From NCBI GenBank assembly GCA_902492895.1, contig CABUNG010000009.1, forward strand, positions 6,243 to 70,242: a stretch of DNA of 64,000 bases, in the 5' to 3' direction. The notes below the pieces were generated by a model. It saw only the letters and a program-made list of their open reading frames with translations, searched no databases and was not told the origin of the DNA. The position numbers were made by a program, and so were the translations under genes. Of this stretch, positions 31,543 to 40,031 are shown piece by piece. Positions within the stretch are counted from its first letter, which is position 1, and each line of letters begins with the position of its first letter. The DNA is from an uncultured Oscillospiraceae bacterium (GTDB lineage: Bacteria > Bacillota > Clostridia > Oscillospirales > Acutalibacteraceae).

Positions 31543-32379
31543 TTAAATCACCTCAATGATGCTTTTCATGAGCGAGCAGAAGGTTCCGGCCACGGCGGCC
31601 GCGTTCTGCGTCACCTCCTGATCGCTCACCTTGACGCCCGGCTTCATGCCGGCGGCGAGATTTGTGATGCAGGACAAGCCGAGCACCGCCATGCCGCATT
31701 GGCTGGCTGCAATCGCCTCGGCAACCGTCGACATGCCGACCGCGTCGCCCCCGAGCGCGCGGACCGCGCGGATTTCAGCCGGCGTTTCGAACTGCGGGCC
31801 GGCCATATAGAAATATACGCCTTCCCGCAGCGGAATGGCCAGTTCCTCCGCGCAGCGGCGGGCCTTTGCGGCCAGAACGGGCGAGTAGGTGTGGGTCATA
31901 TCGAAAAAGCGCTCACCGAACCGGGGGTCGATCTCTCCCCTGGCCGGGCTTTCCGCACAGAGTTTAATATGATCGGTGATGAGCATCAAGTCCCCCACCC
32001 GAAACGATTCGTTCACGCCTCCGGCGGCATTGGTCAGCACGAGCTTTTTCACTCCGAGCAGATACATCACCCGTACGTAGAAGGTCACGGTCTCCATATC
32101 GTAACCCTCATAATAATGAAAGCGGCCGGACAGCACGGCCACGGGACGGCCGGATAAACGCCCGACGATGAGCTTCCCCGCGTGGGATTTCACTGTTGAA
32201 CGGGGAAATCCCGGAATCTCCGCATAGGGGATAATCACCGGATCCTGCACATCTCCGGCCAGCCGCCCGAGCCCGGACCCCAGAACCAGACACACCTCGG
32301 GCAGGGGGGAGATCGACTTTCCCAGCCGTTCCCGGATAAACGCCGCCGCTTTTTCATGCTCTGCAAAAGAAATGGCCAA
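31543..32379 (-). CDS. punA: Purine nucleoside phosphorylase (trimeric, PunA type)
   Basis: A 278-residue trimeric PNP that splits inosine or guanosine-type nucleosides with phosphate to base and ribose-1-phosphate. Motifs: VLGSGLGRLA, RFHYYEGYDMETV, LTNAAGGVN, the purine-binding AGPQFETPAEIRAV with MSTVAEAIAA, and KVSDQEV. Start is TTG at 32379 with GAGGGTGAG upstream, as no closer ATG exists. mtaD follows 13 bp later. With mtaD this salvages MTA or SAH through methylthioinosine or S-inosylhomocysteine. Confidence 0.94.
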   Translation of the reverse strand: MAISFAEHEKAAAFIRERLGKSISPLPEVCLVLGSGLGRLAGDVQDPVIIPYAEIPGFPRSTVKSHAGKLIVGRLSGRPVAVLSGRFHYYEGYDMETVTFYVRVMYLLGVKKLVLTNAAGGVNESFRVGDLMLITDHIKLCAESPARGEIDPRFGERFFDMTHTYSPVLAAKARRCAEELAIPLREGVYFYMAGPQFETPAEIRAVRALGGDAVGMSTVAEAIAASQCGMAVLGLSCITNLAAGMKPGVKVSDQEVTQNAAAVAGTFCSLMKSIIEVI

Positions 32380-32404
32380 CTGTTCTCACCCTCTGTCAAA
32401 GAAA

Positions 32405-32428
32405 TAGGGGTTCACTCCGGAACCCCTA
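32405..32428 (-). terminator. Hairpin after the zinc-ribbon gene
   Basis: TAGGGGTTC / GAACCCCTA, 9-bp stem with 6-base loop, 10 bp after the zinc-ribbon stop; the tail on the minus strand is TTTCTTTG, so termination is possible but not certain. Confidence 0.55.
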
Positions 32429-32434
32429 CTCTGG

Positions 32435-32845
32435 TTATTTCTGTTCGTCTTCCGTTTTTTCTTCTGTCTTTTCTTCCTTTACCGGACGTTCGAGCTTCGA
32501 TCCGCACTTTTTGCAGAAGAGCGAATCGTCGGTGTTGACGGTGCTGCACACCTTGCAGCAAACGGCGTTCCGGTATTCGAGCACCTTCGCGCGCAGCGCG
32601 TCGAGTTTGGCGTATTGATCATCCACCTTGGCGACGCATTCGTCCACCATGGAAGACACGTCCTCACCGGCTTTTTTCCCATCATATACCAACCGGCCGA
32701 GGCCTTCCAGAATCGACGTGATTTCCCGCTCGGTATCCGCCATCTCCATCTTCAGCTTCGTCACTTCCACAAAATCCGAGGTTTTCTTTCCCGCGGATTC
32801 TGCGACGTTCCGGGCTTTGCACAGCACATCTTCAAATGTTCCCAT
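32435..32845 (-). CDS. Zinc-ribbon protein of unknown function
   Basis: A 136-residue protein. The first 90 residues are helical and charged with coiled-coil character (AESAGKKTSDFVEVTKLKME and DDQYAKLDALRAKVLEYRNA); a C-terminal zinc ribbon follows with CCKVCSTVN and CKKCGSKLE, then a Lys/Glu-rich tail. Proteins of this build occur throughout Clostridia without known function. ATG at 32845 has AAAGGAG upstream, inside a longer open frame whose earlier start has no site. Its stop lies 56 bp before the TTG start of punA, with a hairpin between. Confidence 0.75.
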   Translation of the reverse strand: MGTFEDVLCKARNVAESAGKKTSDFVEVTKLKMEMADTEREITSILEGLGRLVYDGKKAGEDVSSMVDECVAKVDDQYAKLDALRAKVLEYRNAVCCKVCSTVNTDDSLFCKKCGSKLERPVKEEKTEEKTEDEQK

Positions 32846-32929
32846 CAATCTCAGGCTCCTTTCGCTCTGTGATAGCTTCATTATAGACGATATTTCCAGC
32901 AAATTCAATAAACAATATATGAACAAGCC

Positions 32930-33880
32930 TTAAGAATACAGGCCTCCGCCCAAAAATTCGCGCAGAAGGGAATCCTGCGGCACAAATTCGGCCGGCAGGG
33001 CGGCGAATCCCGTGAGCGCTTCGATCAAATGGTCGATCACGTCCCGGTTCGGGACCTCGGCCGGAACTTCGCGCAGCAGAGGCAGCAAAGCCGTCCCCAG
33101 CACGCACGGTTCATAGGCGTGGGTGGTATCGATCACCGCGTCGGCCGTATCCACATAGGGAAACATATAGAGATTCTCTCCCCGCACCACCTGCGGCCAC
33201 ATGCGCAGCGTGTTTTCCAGGGAGCTGCTGCGGAATTTGTAATCCCGCAGCATCCGCCGGACCAGGCGGATATCCCGCCGCTTGAGCCATTTGTCGCTGC
33301 CGTTGTACACGGGGGTGACGGTGTTGATGAACACTTTGTACAGGCTGTCCCCCGACAAATGCTCTTCAAATACCGGATTGAGCGCGTGGATGCCCTCGAA
33401 AATCACGACCGATTCGGGGCCGATGCACAGCGGCCGTGTCTCGACGGCGGGACGTCCCGCGATGAAGTCGAACAGCGGCAGCTCGGTGCGGCCCTTCTCA
33501 ATGATCTCCTGCATGCAGATCTGGAGCTGGTCCAGATTGAGCGCTTCGAGCGCCTCATAATCATAGTTGCCGTTCTCGAGAAGGGGGGCCTGCTCCCGCC
33601 CCCGATAGAAATCATCGAGAGACACCGTGTGGGCCTCCACCGCGAGTTCCCGCAGAGAATCCCGCAGCAGCAGCGCCGTCGTGGTTTTGCCCGACGAAGT
33701 GGGCCCGCACAGCATGACGATTCTGCGCCCGCGCAGCCCCGCGGCGAGATGCCGCGCCAAACGGGCGACTTCCCCCGCATAGCGGGCGTCCTCCTCTTCT
33801 ACAAAGGCCGGCGCGTCCTGGAGCGCCCGCCGGTTGATATCCTCCAGCAGCAGCTGCCGCCGTTCCACAAACGATTTCAT
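32930..33880 (-). CDS. Nucleoside kinase, uridine kinase / phosphoribulokinase family
   Basis: A 316-residue P-loop kinase. It has GPTSSGKTTTALLLRDSL, SLDDFYRGREQAP (with metal and substrate Asp), LFDFIAGRPAVETR and VIFEGIHALNPVF, all features of uridine-kinase-like enzymes; the family phosphorylates uridine, cytidine or related nucleosides. The N-terminal extension (residues 1-55) is not part of the kinase core. ATG at 33880 follows GGAAAGGACAGGGC; a start 22 codons earlier lacks a site. It lies upstream of the zinc-ribbon gene, and 242 bp with a terminator separate it from the Etf gene. Confidence 0.85.
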   Translation of the reverse strand: MKSFVERRQLLLEDINRRALQDAPAFVEEEDARYAGEVARLARHLAAGLRGRRIVMLCGPTSSGKTTTALLLRDSLRELAVEAHTVSLDDFYRGREQAPLLENGNYDYEALEALNLDQLQICMQEIIEKGRTELPLFDFIAGRPAVETRPLCIGPESVVIFEGIHALNPVFEEHLSGDSLYKVFINTVTPVYNGSDKWLKRRDIRLVRRMLRDYKFRSSSLENTLRMWPQVVRGENLYMFPYVDTADAVIDTTHAYEPCVLGTALLPLLREVPAEVPNRDVIDHLIEALTGFAALPAEFVPQDSLLREFLGGGLYS

Positions 33881-34074
33881 GCCCTGTCCTTTCCCGGGAT
33901 CGATCCTCAGAAGCGTCCCACCCGCTTTTTCCAGCATTTCCATCAACGTGCCGCACTATACGAGCCTTCTCACGAAGGCCGCTTCTTCCAGTATATTCTA
34001 TATGGTCCATCTTCGATAATCTAGTACAAATTTATGAACATTTTCTGCGTTCCGGATCGATCCAACCACAAAAA

Positions 34075-34102
34075 ACGGATATTCCCCGCGGGGAATATCC
34101 GT
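34075..34102. terminator. Strong terminator of the Etf-fusion operon
   Basis: Perfect 28-bp palindrome ACGGATATTCCCCG with its complement, followed on the minus strand by TTTTTT, 21 bp after the EtfBA stop. It ends the nine-gene operon. Confidence 0.93.
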
Positions 34103-34122
34103 CTGTGTACATAGGAAGGCAT

Positions 34123-35499
34123 TTATCGAAACACATCGCAGATGCCAATATCAGCACAATCAAAAATGCGTGCGCTTTTGTCCGGATTGACTGCAATAAT
34201 CGTACCCGCCTGCTCGATCGCGCAGGTATGCTGAACGGCACCGGAGATCCCAATCGCCACATATACGGCCGGCCGAATCGTTTTTCCGGTCAGTCCGACC
34301 TGATACTCATACGGAACGAGACCTGTATCCACCAGAGCGCGAGACGCTGCCAAGCCGTATCCCCGGCGTTCCGCCCAATCCCGGATTTGAGGGAACTGCG
34401 CCGCCGCGCCGGCCCCCACCCCCACTATGACCTGCTCGCCGACGGCTCCAACGGGCCGGACCGTGGCCATTTGGGGCTTCCGGTGACAGACGACCGTGGC
34501 GATGAGGCTGCCGCCGAAAGCCGGCCGCACCATTTGAAGAGACTGTCCGTCGACGGCAAAATCGGTGCAGTCCGCGCATAATCCGGTTCTCAGCAGCGCC
34601 GCCACCTGAGGGGCGGTACGACGTCCCCACAGGCCGCCGTCCCACAGCACCACGTCCGGTTTTTCCCGTCGTATCCGCACCGCCAGGCCAAGAGGCGTAT
34701 CCTCCTCGAGTATCCGGACACGCTCCGCGATTCGGTGAGCCCACTCTGCAGCGCCTGTTCCCACGCAAAACACCTCCGGGAGCTTGGGTCCGCTGATCCG
34801 GGGCTCGTTTTTCTCCGCAGGCTTTTCCAATGCCTCCGTTATGATATCGTCCAGCCGCTCCAGGCGGACAAAGCGGCAGCGGCGCAGGCCGGTTTGGCAT
34901 TCCCGGGTCTTCAGCACTCTGGTGGGGGACCCCTTCAGGCCGCATCGCTCCGGATCCGCTCCCAACACAGCCGCATCCCACAGTTCCGCATCCTTCCGGC
35001 CGGCTCCCAGGCGCGGAAAACGCAGCGCCGCGATACGTTCCACCGTCAAAAGCGCTGGCAGAGAGGCGGATTCTTCTCCAAACCGGGACGTACACCGGAC
35101 GCGTTGATCCTGCACATCCAGCTCCAGTACATTGGTGATCACCGGAATCCCCAGCAAAGCGGCCAAAGCCGGACCCGTCTGGGCCGTATCTCCGTCCGTG
35201 CTCTGCCGGCCGCACAATATCAGATCGGCACCCAGTCTCTGTACGGCCAGAGACAGCACATAGGCGGTCGCCAAGGTATCCGCTCCGGCGAACGCGCTGT
35301 CCGAGAGCAGCACCGCCCGGGTGACGCCCAACCTGGTCAACGCTTCGAGCGGCTCACGGCAGGAGGTCCGGCCCATGCAGACCACGGCCACCTCGGTGTT
35401 CCGGTCCGCATCCCGGAGCTTCAGAGCGCATTCCAGCGCACTGGCGTCAAAAGGGCTCAGCTCCCCGTCCACCAGTTTGACACATACCACGATCTGCAT
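34123..35499 (-). CDS. Natural EtfB-EtfA fusion electron-transfer flavoprotein
   Basis: A 458-residue protein joining both Etf subunits. Residues 1 to about 225 are EtfB (MQIVVCVKLVDG; the nucleotide motif CGRQSTDGDTAQTGP at 96-110). A linker follows, then EtfA: a shortened domain I (about 240-340, with GRRTAPQVAALLRTG) and the FAD-binding domain II (VGLTGKTIRPAVY at 401-413, GISGAVQH at 417-424, IIAVNPD at 434-440). Free EtfA plus EtfB exceed 550 residues, so the EtfA N-terminal third is missing. ATG at 35499 has GAAGGAGG upstream. As last gene it is the electron acceptor for the operon's flavin oxidases; whether it bifurcates is open. Confidence 0.92.
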   Translation of the reverse strand: MQIVVCVKLVDGELSPFDASALECALKLRDADRNTEVAVVCMGRTSCREPLEALTRLGVTRAVLLSDSAFAGADTLATAYVLSLAVQRLGADLILCGRQSTDGDTAQTGPALAALLGIPVITNVLELDVQDQRVRCTSRFGEESASLPALLTVERIAALRFPRLGAGRKDAELWDAAVLGADPERCGLKGSPTRVLKTRECQTGLRRCRFVRLERLDDIITEALEKPAEKNEPRISGPKLPEVFCVGTGAAEWAHRIAERVRILEEDTPLGLAVRIRREKPDVVLWDGGLWGRRTAPQVAALLRTGLCADCTDFAVDGQSLQMVRPAFGGSLIATVVCHRKPQMATVRPVGAVGEQVIVGVGAGAAAQFPQIRDWAERRGYGLAASRALVDTGLVPYEYQVGLTGKTIRPAVYVAIGISGAVQHTCAIEQAGTIIAVNPDKSARIFDCADIGICDVFR

Positions 35500-35510
35500 A
35501 GCGTCCTCCT

Positions 35511-36725
35511 TCAATCCCGATGCAACCGGACGCCCTGTGATTGCAGTCCGGCCTGCAGCGCTTCCACCGGCAGACGGGAAAAGGATGCGTCTGCGGATTT
35601 TTGAGAGTCATCCAGGGTCAACAAAGCCGCGGCTGTTCCCGCCGCCTGTCCCGTTACGGCACAGGCCGGGATCACCCGGGTGATATCCCACATGGCGTCG
35701 GTCACGGAGATACAGCGCCCCGCCGTTATGAGATTGCGGAGCTTCCGCCCATACAGACACCGGAATGGGAGCTCATAAACCGGCCCCGGACGGCGCCAGT
35801 CCCCGATCATCCCGATGCTGTCCGTATAGGTCCGGTCCGCCCCATCGTCCGGAGTACAGACCCCCTCCAGCCGCCTGGTCATCCGCACCTGGGGAATCGA
35901 GGACAGCGCAGTGAGATGATGAGCGGGCCCCACCTCTCCTTTGGATAAAAAATCCGCCAAGGTCATCCGGTGGGAATCCATCGTCATCCGGCTGAGCTCC
36001 CGTCCGTCCACCCCGCCGTACCGCAGAGCAGACGCAGGTTCGGGTTCCGTCTTATATTTGTCGGGAATATCGGCAGCACCCAGGGTTTTCAGACCGAGTC
36101 CAGACCCCGACTGCTCGTAATACCAACCGGCCAGCCGATTTCCCTGTCCGAACAGAGCCGTATCCTCCCCCGCCAGCCGGCAGACGTCGGCGTCTCCCGT
36201 GGCGTCCACTATCGCGCCGCCTTTCCAGGCCAGGCGCCCGGATTTATTTTCGGTTATCAGCGCGTCCAGCCGGCCGTTCCGGGTTATCGCCCCGCATACC
36301 GCTGTTCCGTATAGAATATCCACACCGGCCTCGGCCAGCAGCTGCTCACAGAGGATGCCGAATACCGGCGCGCTGTAGCGCACACTGAACCGCTTGCGGC
36401 GTTTCTCCTCTCCGGATCCGTTTTCCAGCCAGGCTTTGGGATATCCCGCCTCGCAGCCGTACCGGACCGACAGACGGAGCATCTCCTCCGCAATTCCAAA
36501 GCTCACCTGGGTTCCCAGGCCGTCGCACAGAGGCAGGAAAATCGTCACCAACCCCAGGGTAGCCAGTCCGCCGGGCAGGAATTCCCGTTCCAGCAGCATC
36601 GTTTTGGCCCCGGATCTGGCGGCAGCCAGAGCAGCGGCGACGCCGGCAATTCCGCCCCCCGCCACGATCACGTCCGCCGCACCCGCTACCGGCACCTGTC
36701 TTTCCGGTTCTCGAATCGTCTCCAT
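35511..36725 (-). CDS. FAD-dependent oxidoreductase (PF12831 type)
   Basis: A 404-residue flavoprotein with an N-terminal dinucleotide-binding fold, DVIVAGGGIAGVAAALAAAR, then ERE and the FAD motif GLATLGLVTI, and the C-terminal RNLITAGRCISVTDAMWD and QAAGTAAALL. The middle holds a substrate-binding domain. This group oxidises or reduces a variety of sugar-derived substrates and is frequent in sugar catabolism clusters; substrate unknown. ATG at 36725 lies 5 bp after the FGGY kinase stop, and the Etf fusion follows 11 bp later. It may pass electrons to that Etf. No Fe-S cysteine motif is seen. Confidence 0.88.
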   Translation of the reverse strand: METIREPERQVPVAGAADVIVAGGGIAGVAAALAAARSGAKTMLLEREFLPGGLATLGLVTIFLPLCDGLGTQVSFGIAEEMLRLSVRYGCEAGYPKAWLENGSGEEKRRKRFSVRYSAPVFGILCEQLLAEAGVDILYGTAVCGAITRNGRLDALITENKSGRLAWKGGAIVDATGDADVCRLAGEDTALFGQGNRLAGWYYEQSGSGLGLKTLGAADIPDKYKTEPEPASALRYGGVDGRELSRMTMDSHRMTLADFLSKGEVGPAHHLTALSSIPQVRMTRRLEGVCTPDDGADRTYTDSIGMIGDWRRPGPVYELPFRCLYGRKLRNLITAGRCISVTDAMWDITRVIPACAVTGQAAGTAAALLTLDDSQKSADASFSRLPVEALQAGLQSQGVRLHRD

Positions 36726-36730
36726 CGGGT

Positions 36731-38203
36731 TCACCCCATCTGCCGGTAAATCGGCTCCAGCGCGTCGTGGATCTGCCGATATACCGGATATAAGGCCGCA
36801 TACCGCTCGGTATTGTCCGGATTGGGCCGGGTGAAGCCGGCCGCCTTTCCGCAGATGCCCGCCGCCGTTCGGAAATCCGGAAACACCCCCGCCGCCACGC
36901 CGGCCAGCATGGCGGAACCGAAGGAGGAATCGCTGTTTTCCATCTGCCTCAGCGATATCCCCAGCATATCCGACAGAATCTGCCGCCACAAGGGGCTGGA
37001 AGCCCCACCGCCGATGACCGCCGCCTCGTTTTCATGAGGAATCCCCAGCTCTTCCAGGGCACGGCGGCATTCCAGCAGGGAAAAGGCCACTCCCTCCAGC
37101 ACCGCACGGCTGAAATGGGCCTTGGTGTGTCCGGCCCGGATCCCTGTAAAGCTGCCTCGCAGCATGGGATCGGCATAGGGCGTCAGTTCCCCGCTCAGAT
37201 ACGGGTGAAACAGCAGGCCGCCGCATCCGGCTTCCACCGTTGCAGCCCCTGTGTCCAGTTCCCTATAGTTTTCTCCAAAGGTATCCCGGTACCAGCGGTA
37301 CGAGGCCGCCGCCGATTTGGTGGCGGTGCCCGGATACCACAGTCCCGGCACCACATGGGCGTAATTGACCAGATCCCGATGGGGGTAGGGCCGGTCGGTC
37401 ACCACGCAGATCCGCCCCGCTGTGGCCAGCTTCACCGTCATCTGTCCCGGCTCCACCGCCCCGGCAGCGAACACCTCCATGACCGTATCCGTCGTCCCGA
37501 AGCAGACCGGCGTTCCCTCCAGCAGTCCGGTATCGGCTGCTGCATAGGCCGTGACTGTCCCCGCCGGATCGGTCGGCCGATGAACAGGCGGCAGATTTTC
37601 CGCTGGGAATCCCAGAACCCCGCATAATTCCGGCGACCACTGCCCTTTCTCGCAGTCGAAGAGCATACTCCCCTGCGCTTCGATCTCATCGGTGCCGTAC
37701 TCCCCCGTCAGCCGATACCGGACCATATCCTTGGCAAAGAGCATATACCGGGTCCGGTTCCATATCTCCGGCTCATGCCGCTTGACCCACAAAAGCTGCG
37801 GCAGAGTCCAAATGGTATCCGGGCTGTGCAGCGTCTGCTGCCGAATCCGGTCGCCGTACGCCTCCCGCAGTTCTGCGGCCTCCTCCGTGCATCGGGTGTC
37901 CGTCCAGTAAATGGCCGGGCGCAGCACCCTATGCTGTTCGTCCAGCAGAACGGCCGTATGGGTCGCGGCATCCAGCGCCACCATGACGATATCCTCCGGG
38001 CGGACACGGCTCTTTGACAGAACCTCCCGGATATTCTCGCATATGGCCGCATACCAGTTTTCTGGATCCTGCTCCGCCCACCCCGATCTGGGATACGCCG
38101 TCGGATACTCCACCGTGTGGGTGGCCGCCACCCTCCCGTCGCATCCAAGCAGGGTAGCTTTCGACGCGCCGCCCCCGAAATCCACACCCAGCAGATAGTG
38201 CAT
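36731..38203 (-). CDS. FGGY-family carbohydrate kinase (xylulokinase-like)
   Basis: A 490-residue sugar kinase. The N-terminal actin-like domain begins LLGVDFGGGASKATLL, with the substrate region WTDTRCTEEA; the ATP part is GGGASSPLWRQILSDM and TTDTVMEVFAAGAVE. Overall it fits the xylulokinase/ribulokinase branch. Substrate specificity cannot be read from the sequence, but by context it acts on a ketose or polyol of this operon. ATG at 38203 is preferred because AGGAGG would be too close to the ATG two codons earlier. The IolB-like gene ends 49 bp upstream. The extra PfkB kinase in the operon implies two phosphorylation branches. Confidence 0.92.
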   Translation of the reverse strand: MHYLLGVDFGGGASKATLLGCDGRVAATHTVEYPTAYPRSGWAEQDPENWYAAICENIREVLSKSRVRPEDIVMVALDAATHTAVLLDEQHRVLRPAIYWTDTRCTEEAAELREAYGDRIRQQTLHSPDTIWTLPQLLWVKRHEPEIWNRTRYMLFAKDMVRYRLTGEYGTDEIEAQGSMLFDCEKGQWSPELCGVLGFPAENLPPVHRPTDPAGTVTAYAAADTGLLEGTPVCFGTTDTVMEVFAAGAVEPGQMTVKLATAGRICVVTDRPYPHRDLVNYAHVVPGLWYPGTATKSAAASYRWYRDTFGENYRELDTGAATVEAGCGGLLFHPYLSGELTPYADPMLRGSFTGIRAGHTKAHFSRAVLEGVAFSLLECRRALEELGIPHENEAAVIGGGASSPLWRQILSDMLGISLRQMENSDSSFGSAMLAGVAAGVFPDFRTAAGICGKAAGFTRPNPDNTERYAALYPVYRQIHDALEPIYRQMG

Positions 38204-38252
38204 GGTCATTCCTCCTGCGCCGCCGCCATACGGCGATGTCCTGTTTTTTCGG

Positions 38253-39041
38253 TTACCGGTTCAGCCAGGCGTGGTCCGGGTCGCTGCTCATGAAGAAACC
38301 GCGGTTTTCACCCGCCATGACCCAGAGATAGTAGTTTTTGTACCCAGGCGCACAGCAGCAGGGATGATAGCCCTTCGGGATTTCCACGAAATCGCCGTTT
38401 TTCACCGTGTAGGTCTCGTCGATGCTCCCGTCAGCGGTGTACACCCGCTGGATCCCGAACCCCGAGGGGTTGTCGTATTCGAAATAGTAGATCTCCTCGA
38501 GGATCCCCTCGGCGGGCATGTGGTCCTCGTCGTGCTTGTGGGGCGGATAACTGGCCCACTGGCCCCCTTCCACAAACGCCTCGCCGACGTAGATGAGATT
38601 GGCGTCCAGCCGCTCGTCCACGATGAAATGGGCCTGCCGCTCCCAGCCTGGACGGCCCAGATCCTTGACGATCACGTCTTCCGGCCTCACCAGCACCGGG
38701 ACGAAATCCTTTTTGGCCGGGGATTTGCACACCGCCGCGGTCAGTTCCGTATCCGCCGTTATGGTAAAACGGCGGTTCCGGGGAATATACACCGCTGTGG
38801 CCGGGCCGTCGAACACGTCCCGCCGTTTTCCGATCCCCTCGTAAGCGAAATCGTCCCCTGTCACCGAGCCGGTTCCCCCCAGCAGGATCAGGGCGTATTC
38901 CTTGTCCGTTTCGTCGTAGGCAAAGCTCTGCCCCGCCGCGAGCCGCAGCATATCCATCTCGATCCACTTGCAGGCGGAATCCTCCCGCCGATATATGGGC
39001 GTACAGCCGATACTGCCGTCCCAATGCCGTTTATATTGCAT
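38253..39041 (-). CDS. iolB: 5-deoxy-glucuronate isomerase-like protein (IolB/KduI cupin family)
   Basis: A 262-residue double-cupin isomerase of the IolB family, which converts 5-deoxy-glucuronate to 2-deoxy-5-keto-gluconate. Metal ligands fit: PPHKHDED and GYHPCCCAPGYKNYYLWVM. It starts at ATG 39041 with AGGAGGAACGGAT upstream and overlaps the PfkB kinase by 11 bp. In inositol operons IolB is followed by IolC (PfkB) and IolJ (class II aldolase); those partners are both here but the first inositol enzymes (IolG, IolE, IolD) are not. The related KduI isomerases use another deoxy-uronate, so the exact substrate is open. Confidence 0.85.
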   Translation of the reverse strand: MQYKRHWDGSIGCTPIYRREDSACKWIEMDMLRLAAGQSFAYDETDKEYALILLGGTGSVTGDDFAYEGIGKRRDVFDGPATAVYIPRNRRFTITADTELTAAVCKSPAKKDFVPVLVRPEDVIVKDLGRPGWERQAHFIVDERLDANLIYVGEAFVEGGQWASYPPHKHDEDHMPAEGILEEIYYFEYDNPSGFGIQRVYTADGSIDETYTVKNGDFVEIPKGYHPCCCAPGYKNYYLWVMAGENRGFFMSSDPDHAWLNR

Positions 39042-39942
39042 ATCCGTTCCTCCTTAACAGTTCCATGACCGCGCTGCGTTCCGGCACGCTTTCCCGCGCG
39101 CCCATCCCCGTACATTTCAGCGCCGACACTGCACTGGCGAAGTGACAGCACTGTTCGTATGTATAGCCGAAGATCATCCCCGCCGCAAAGGCTCCGTGAA
39201 ACACATCCCCGGCCCCATTGGAATCCACCACCTGGGCCGGATAGATGGGATATACCGTAAAATTATGGCCGTCATACAGGAGACCGCCGTGTTTTCCGCG
39301 GGTGATCACCACCACTTCCGGGCGGTAGAGATCGAACAGCTTTTTGGCGGCCATCGACAGATTTTCCTCCCGGGTGTGACCAAGAGCGAATTCCTCCGAC
39401 GGGATCAGGATATCGCTGTATGGGAGCAGCTGCTCGACCCCGTCGTACAGACCGCCCGCGTCGTAAAGCACATGGACGCCGTTTTTCCGGGCCAGCTTTG
39501 CCGCCTGGACCGCCGCACCCAGTTCGTTGCCGTCCACCATCAGGATCTCGGCGGCTTTCACCGTCTCCTTCTGATCGGCCGACAGCTTCAGCGGCGGCAG
39601 CGTTCCCTTATCGAACACACAGGTCCGGCTTCCCTTCCGCGCATCCAGCCAGATATACGACGTAAAGGACCGGTACCCCTCCATCACCTGTATGCCGGAC
39701 GTATCCACGCCATATTTTTCAAAATCCGCCAGCAGAAATTTCCCCGCGTCATCATTCGACAGTACGCCGATATACCCGCAGTCCACCCCAAGGCGCGCCG
39801 CAGCCGTCAGCCCTGTGGATACCGGGCCTCCGCCGCACCGCTTGACGTTCAGCGCACGCAGCTTGGTATCCTCCGCCGGGAACACCGGCAGCATCATCAA
39901 GGTATCGGACACACACGCGCCGATGCCAACGATCCGGCTCAT
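39031..39942 (-). CDS. PfkB-family carbohydrate kinase
   Basis: A 303-residue ribokinase-type kinase. N-terminal GACVSDTLMMLPVFPAEDTK and GGGPVSTGLTAAARLG are sugar-binding; the catalytic signature is VVDSNGAGDVFHGAFAAGM. Specificity is uncertain: it could phosphorylate 2-deoxy-5-keto-gluconate as IolC does, but length and motifs also fit sulfofructose-kinase-like or generic ribokinases. ATG at 39942 has AAAGGAGCAATCGC upstream. The aldolase gene ends 89 bp before it, the longest gap in the operon, and iolB overlaps its end. Confidence 0.88.
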   Translation of the reverse strand: MSRIVGIGACVSDTLMMLPVFPAEDTKLRALNVKRCGGGPVSTGLTAAARLGVDCGYIGVLSNDDAGKFLLADFEKYGVDTSGIQVMEGYRSFTSYIWLDARKGSRTCVFDKGTLPPLKLSADQKETVKAAEILMVDGNELGAAVQAAKLARKNGVHVLYDAGGLYDGVEQLLPYSDILIPSEEFALGHTREENLSMAAKKLFDLYRPEVVVITRGKHGGLLYDGHNFTVYPIYPAQVVDSNGAGDVFHGAFAAGMIFGYTYEQCCHFASAVSALKCTGMGARESVPERSAVMELLRRNGYAI

Positions 39943-40031
39943 GCGATTGCTCCTTTCCGTCCCGCTTCAAAACGGCGGTTTTCTGTCCTTTCAAGACCAA
40001 CCGGCCTCATGAAGTCCGGGACTCTGCCGTG

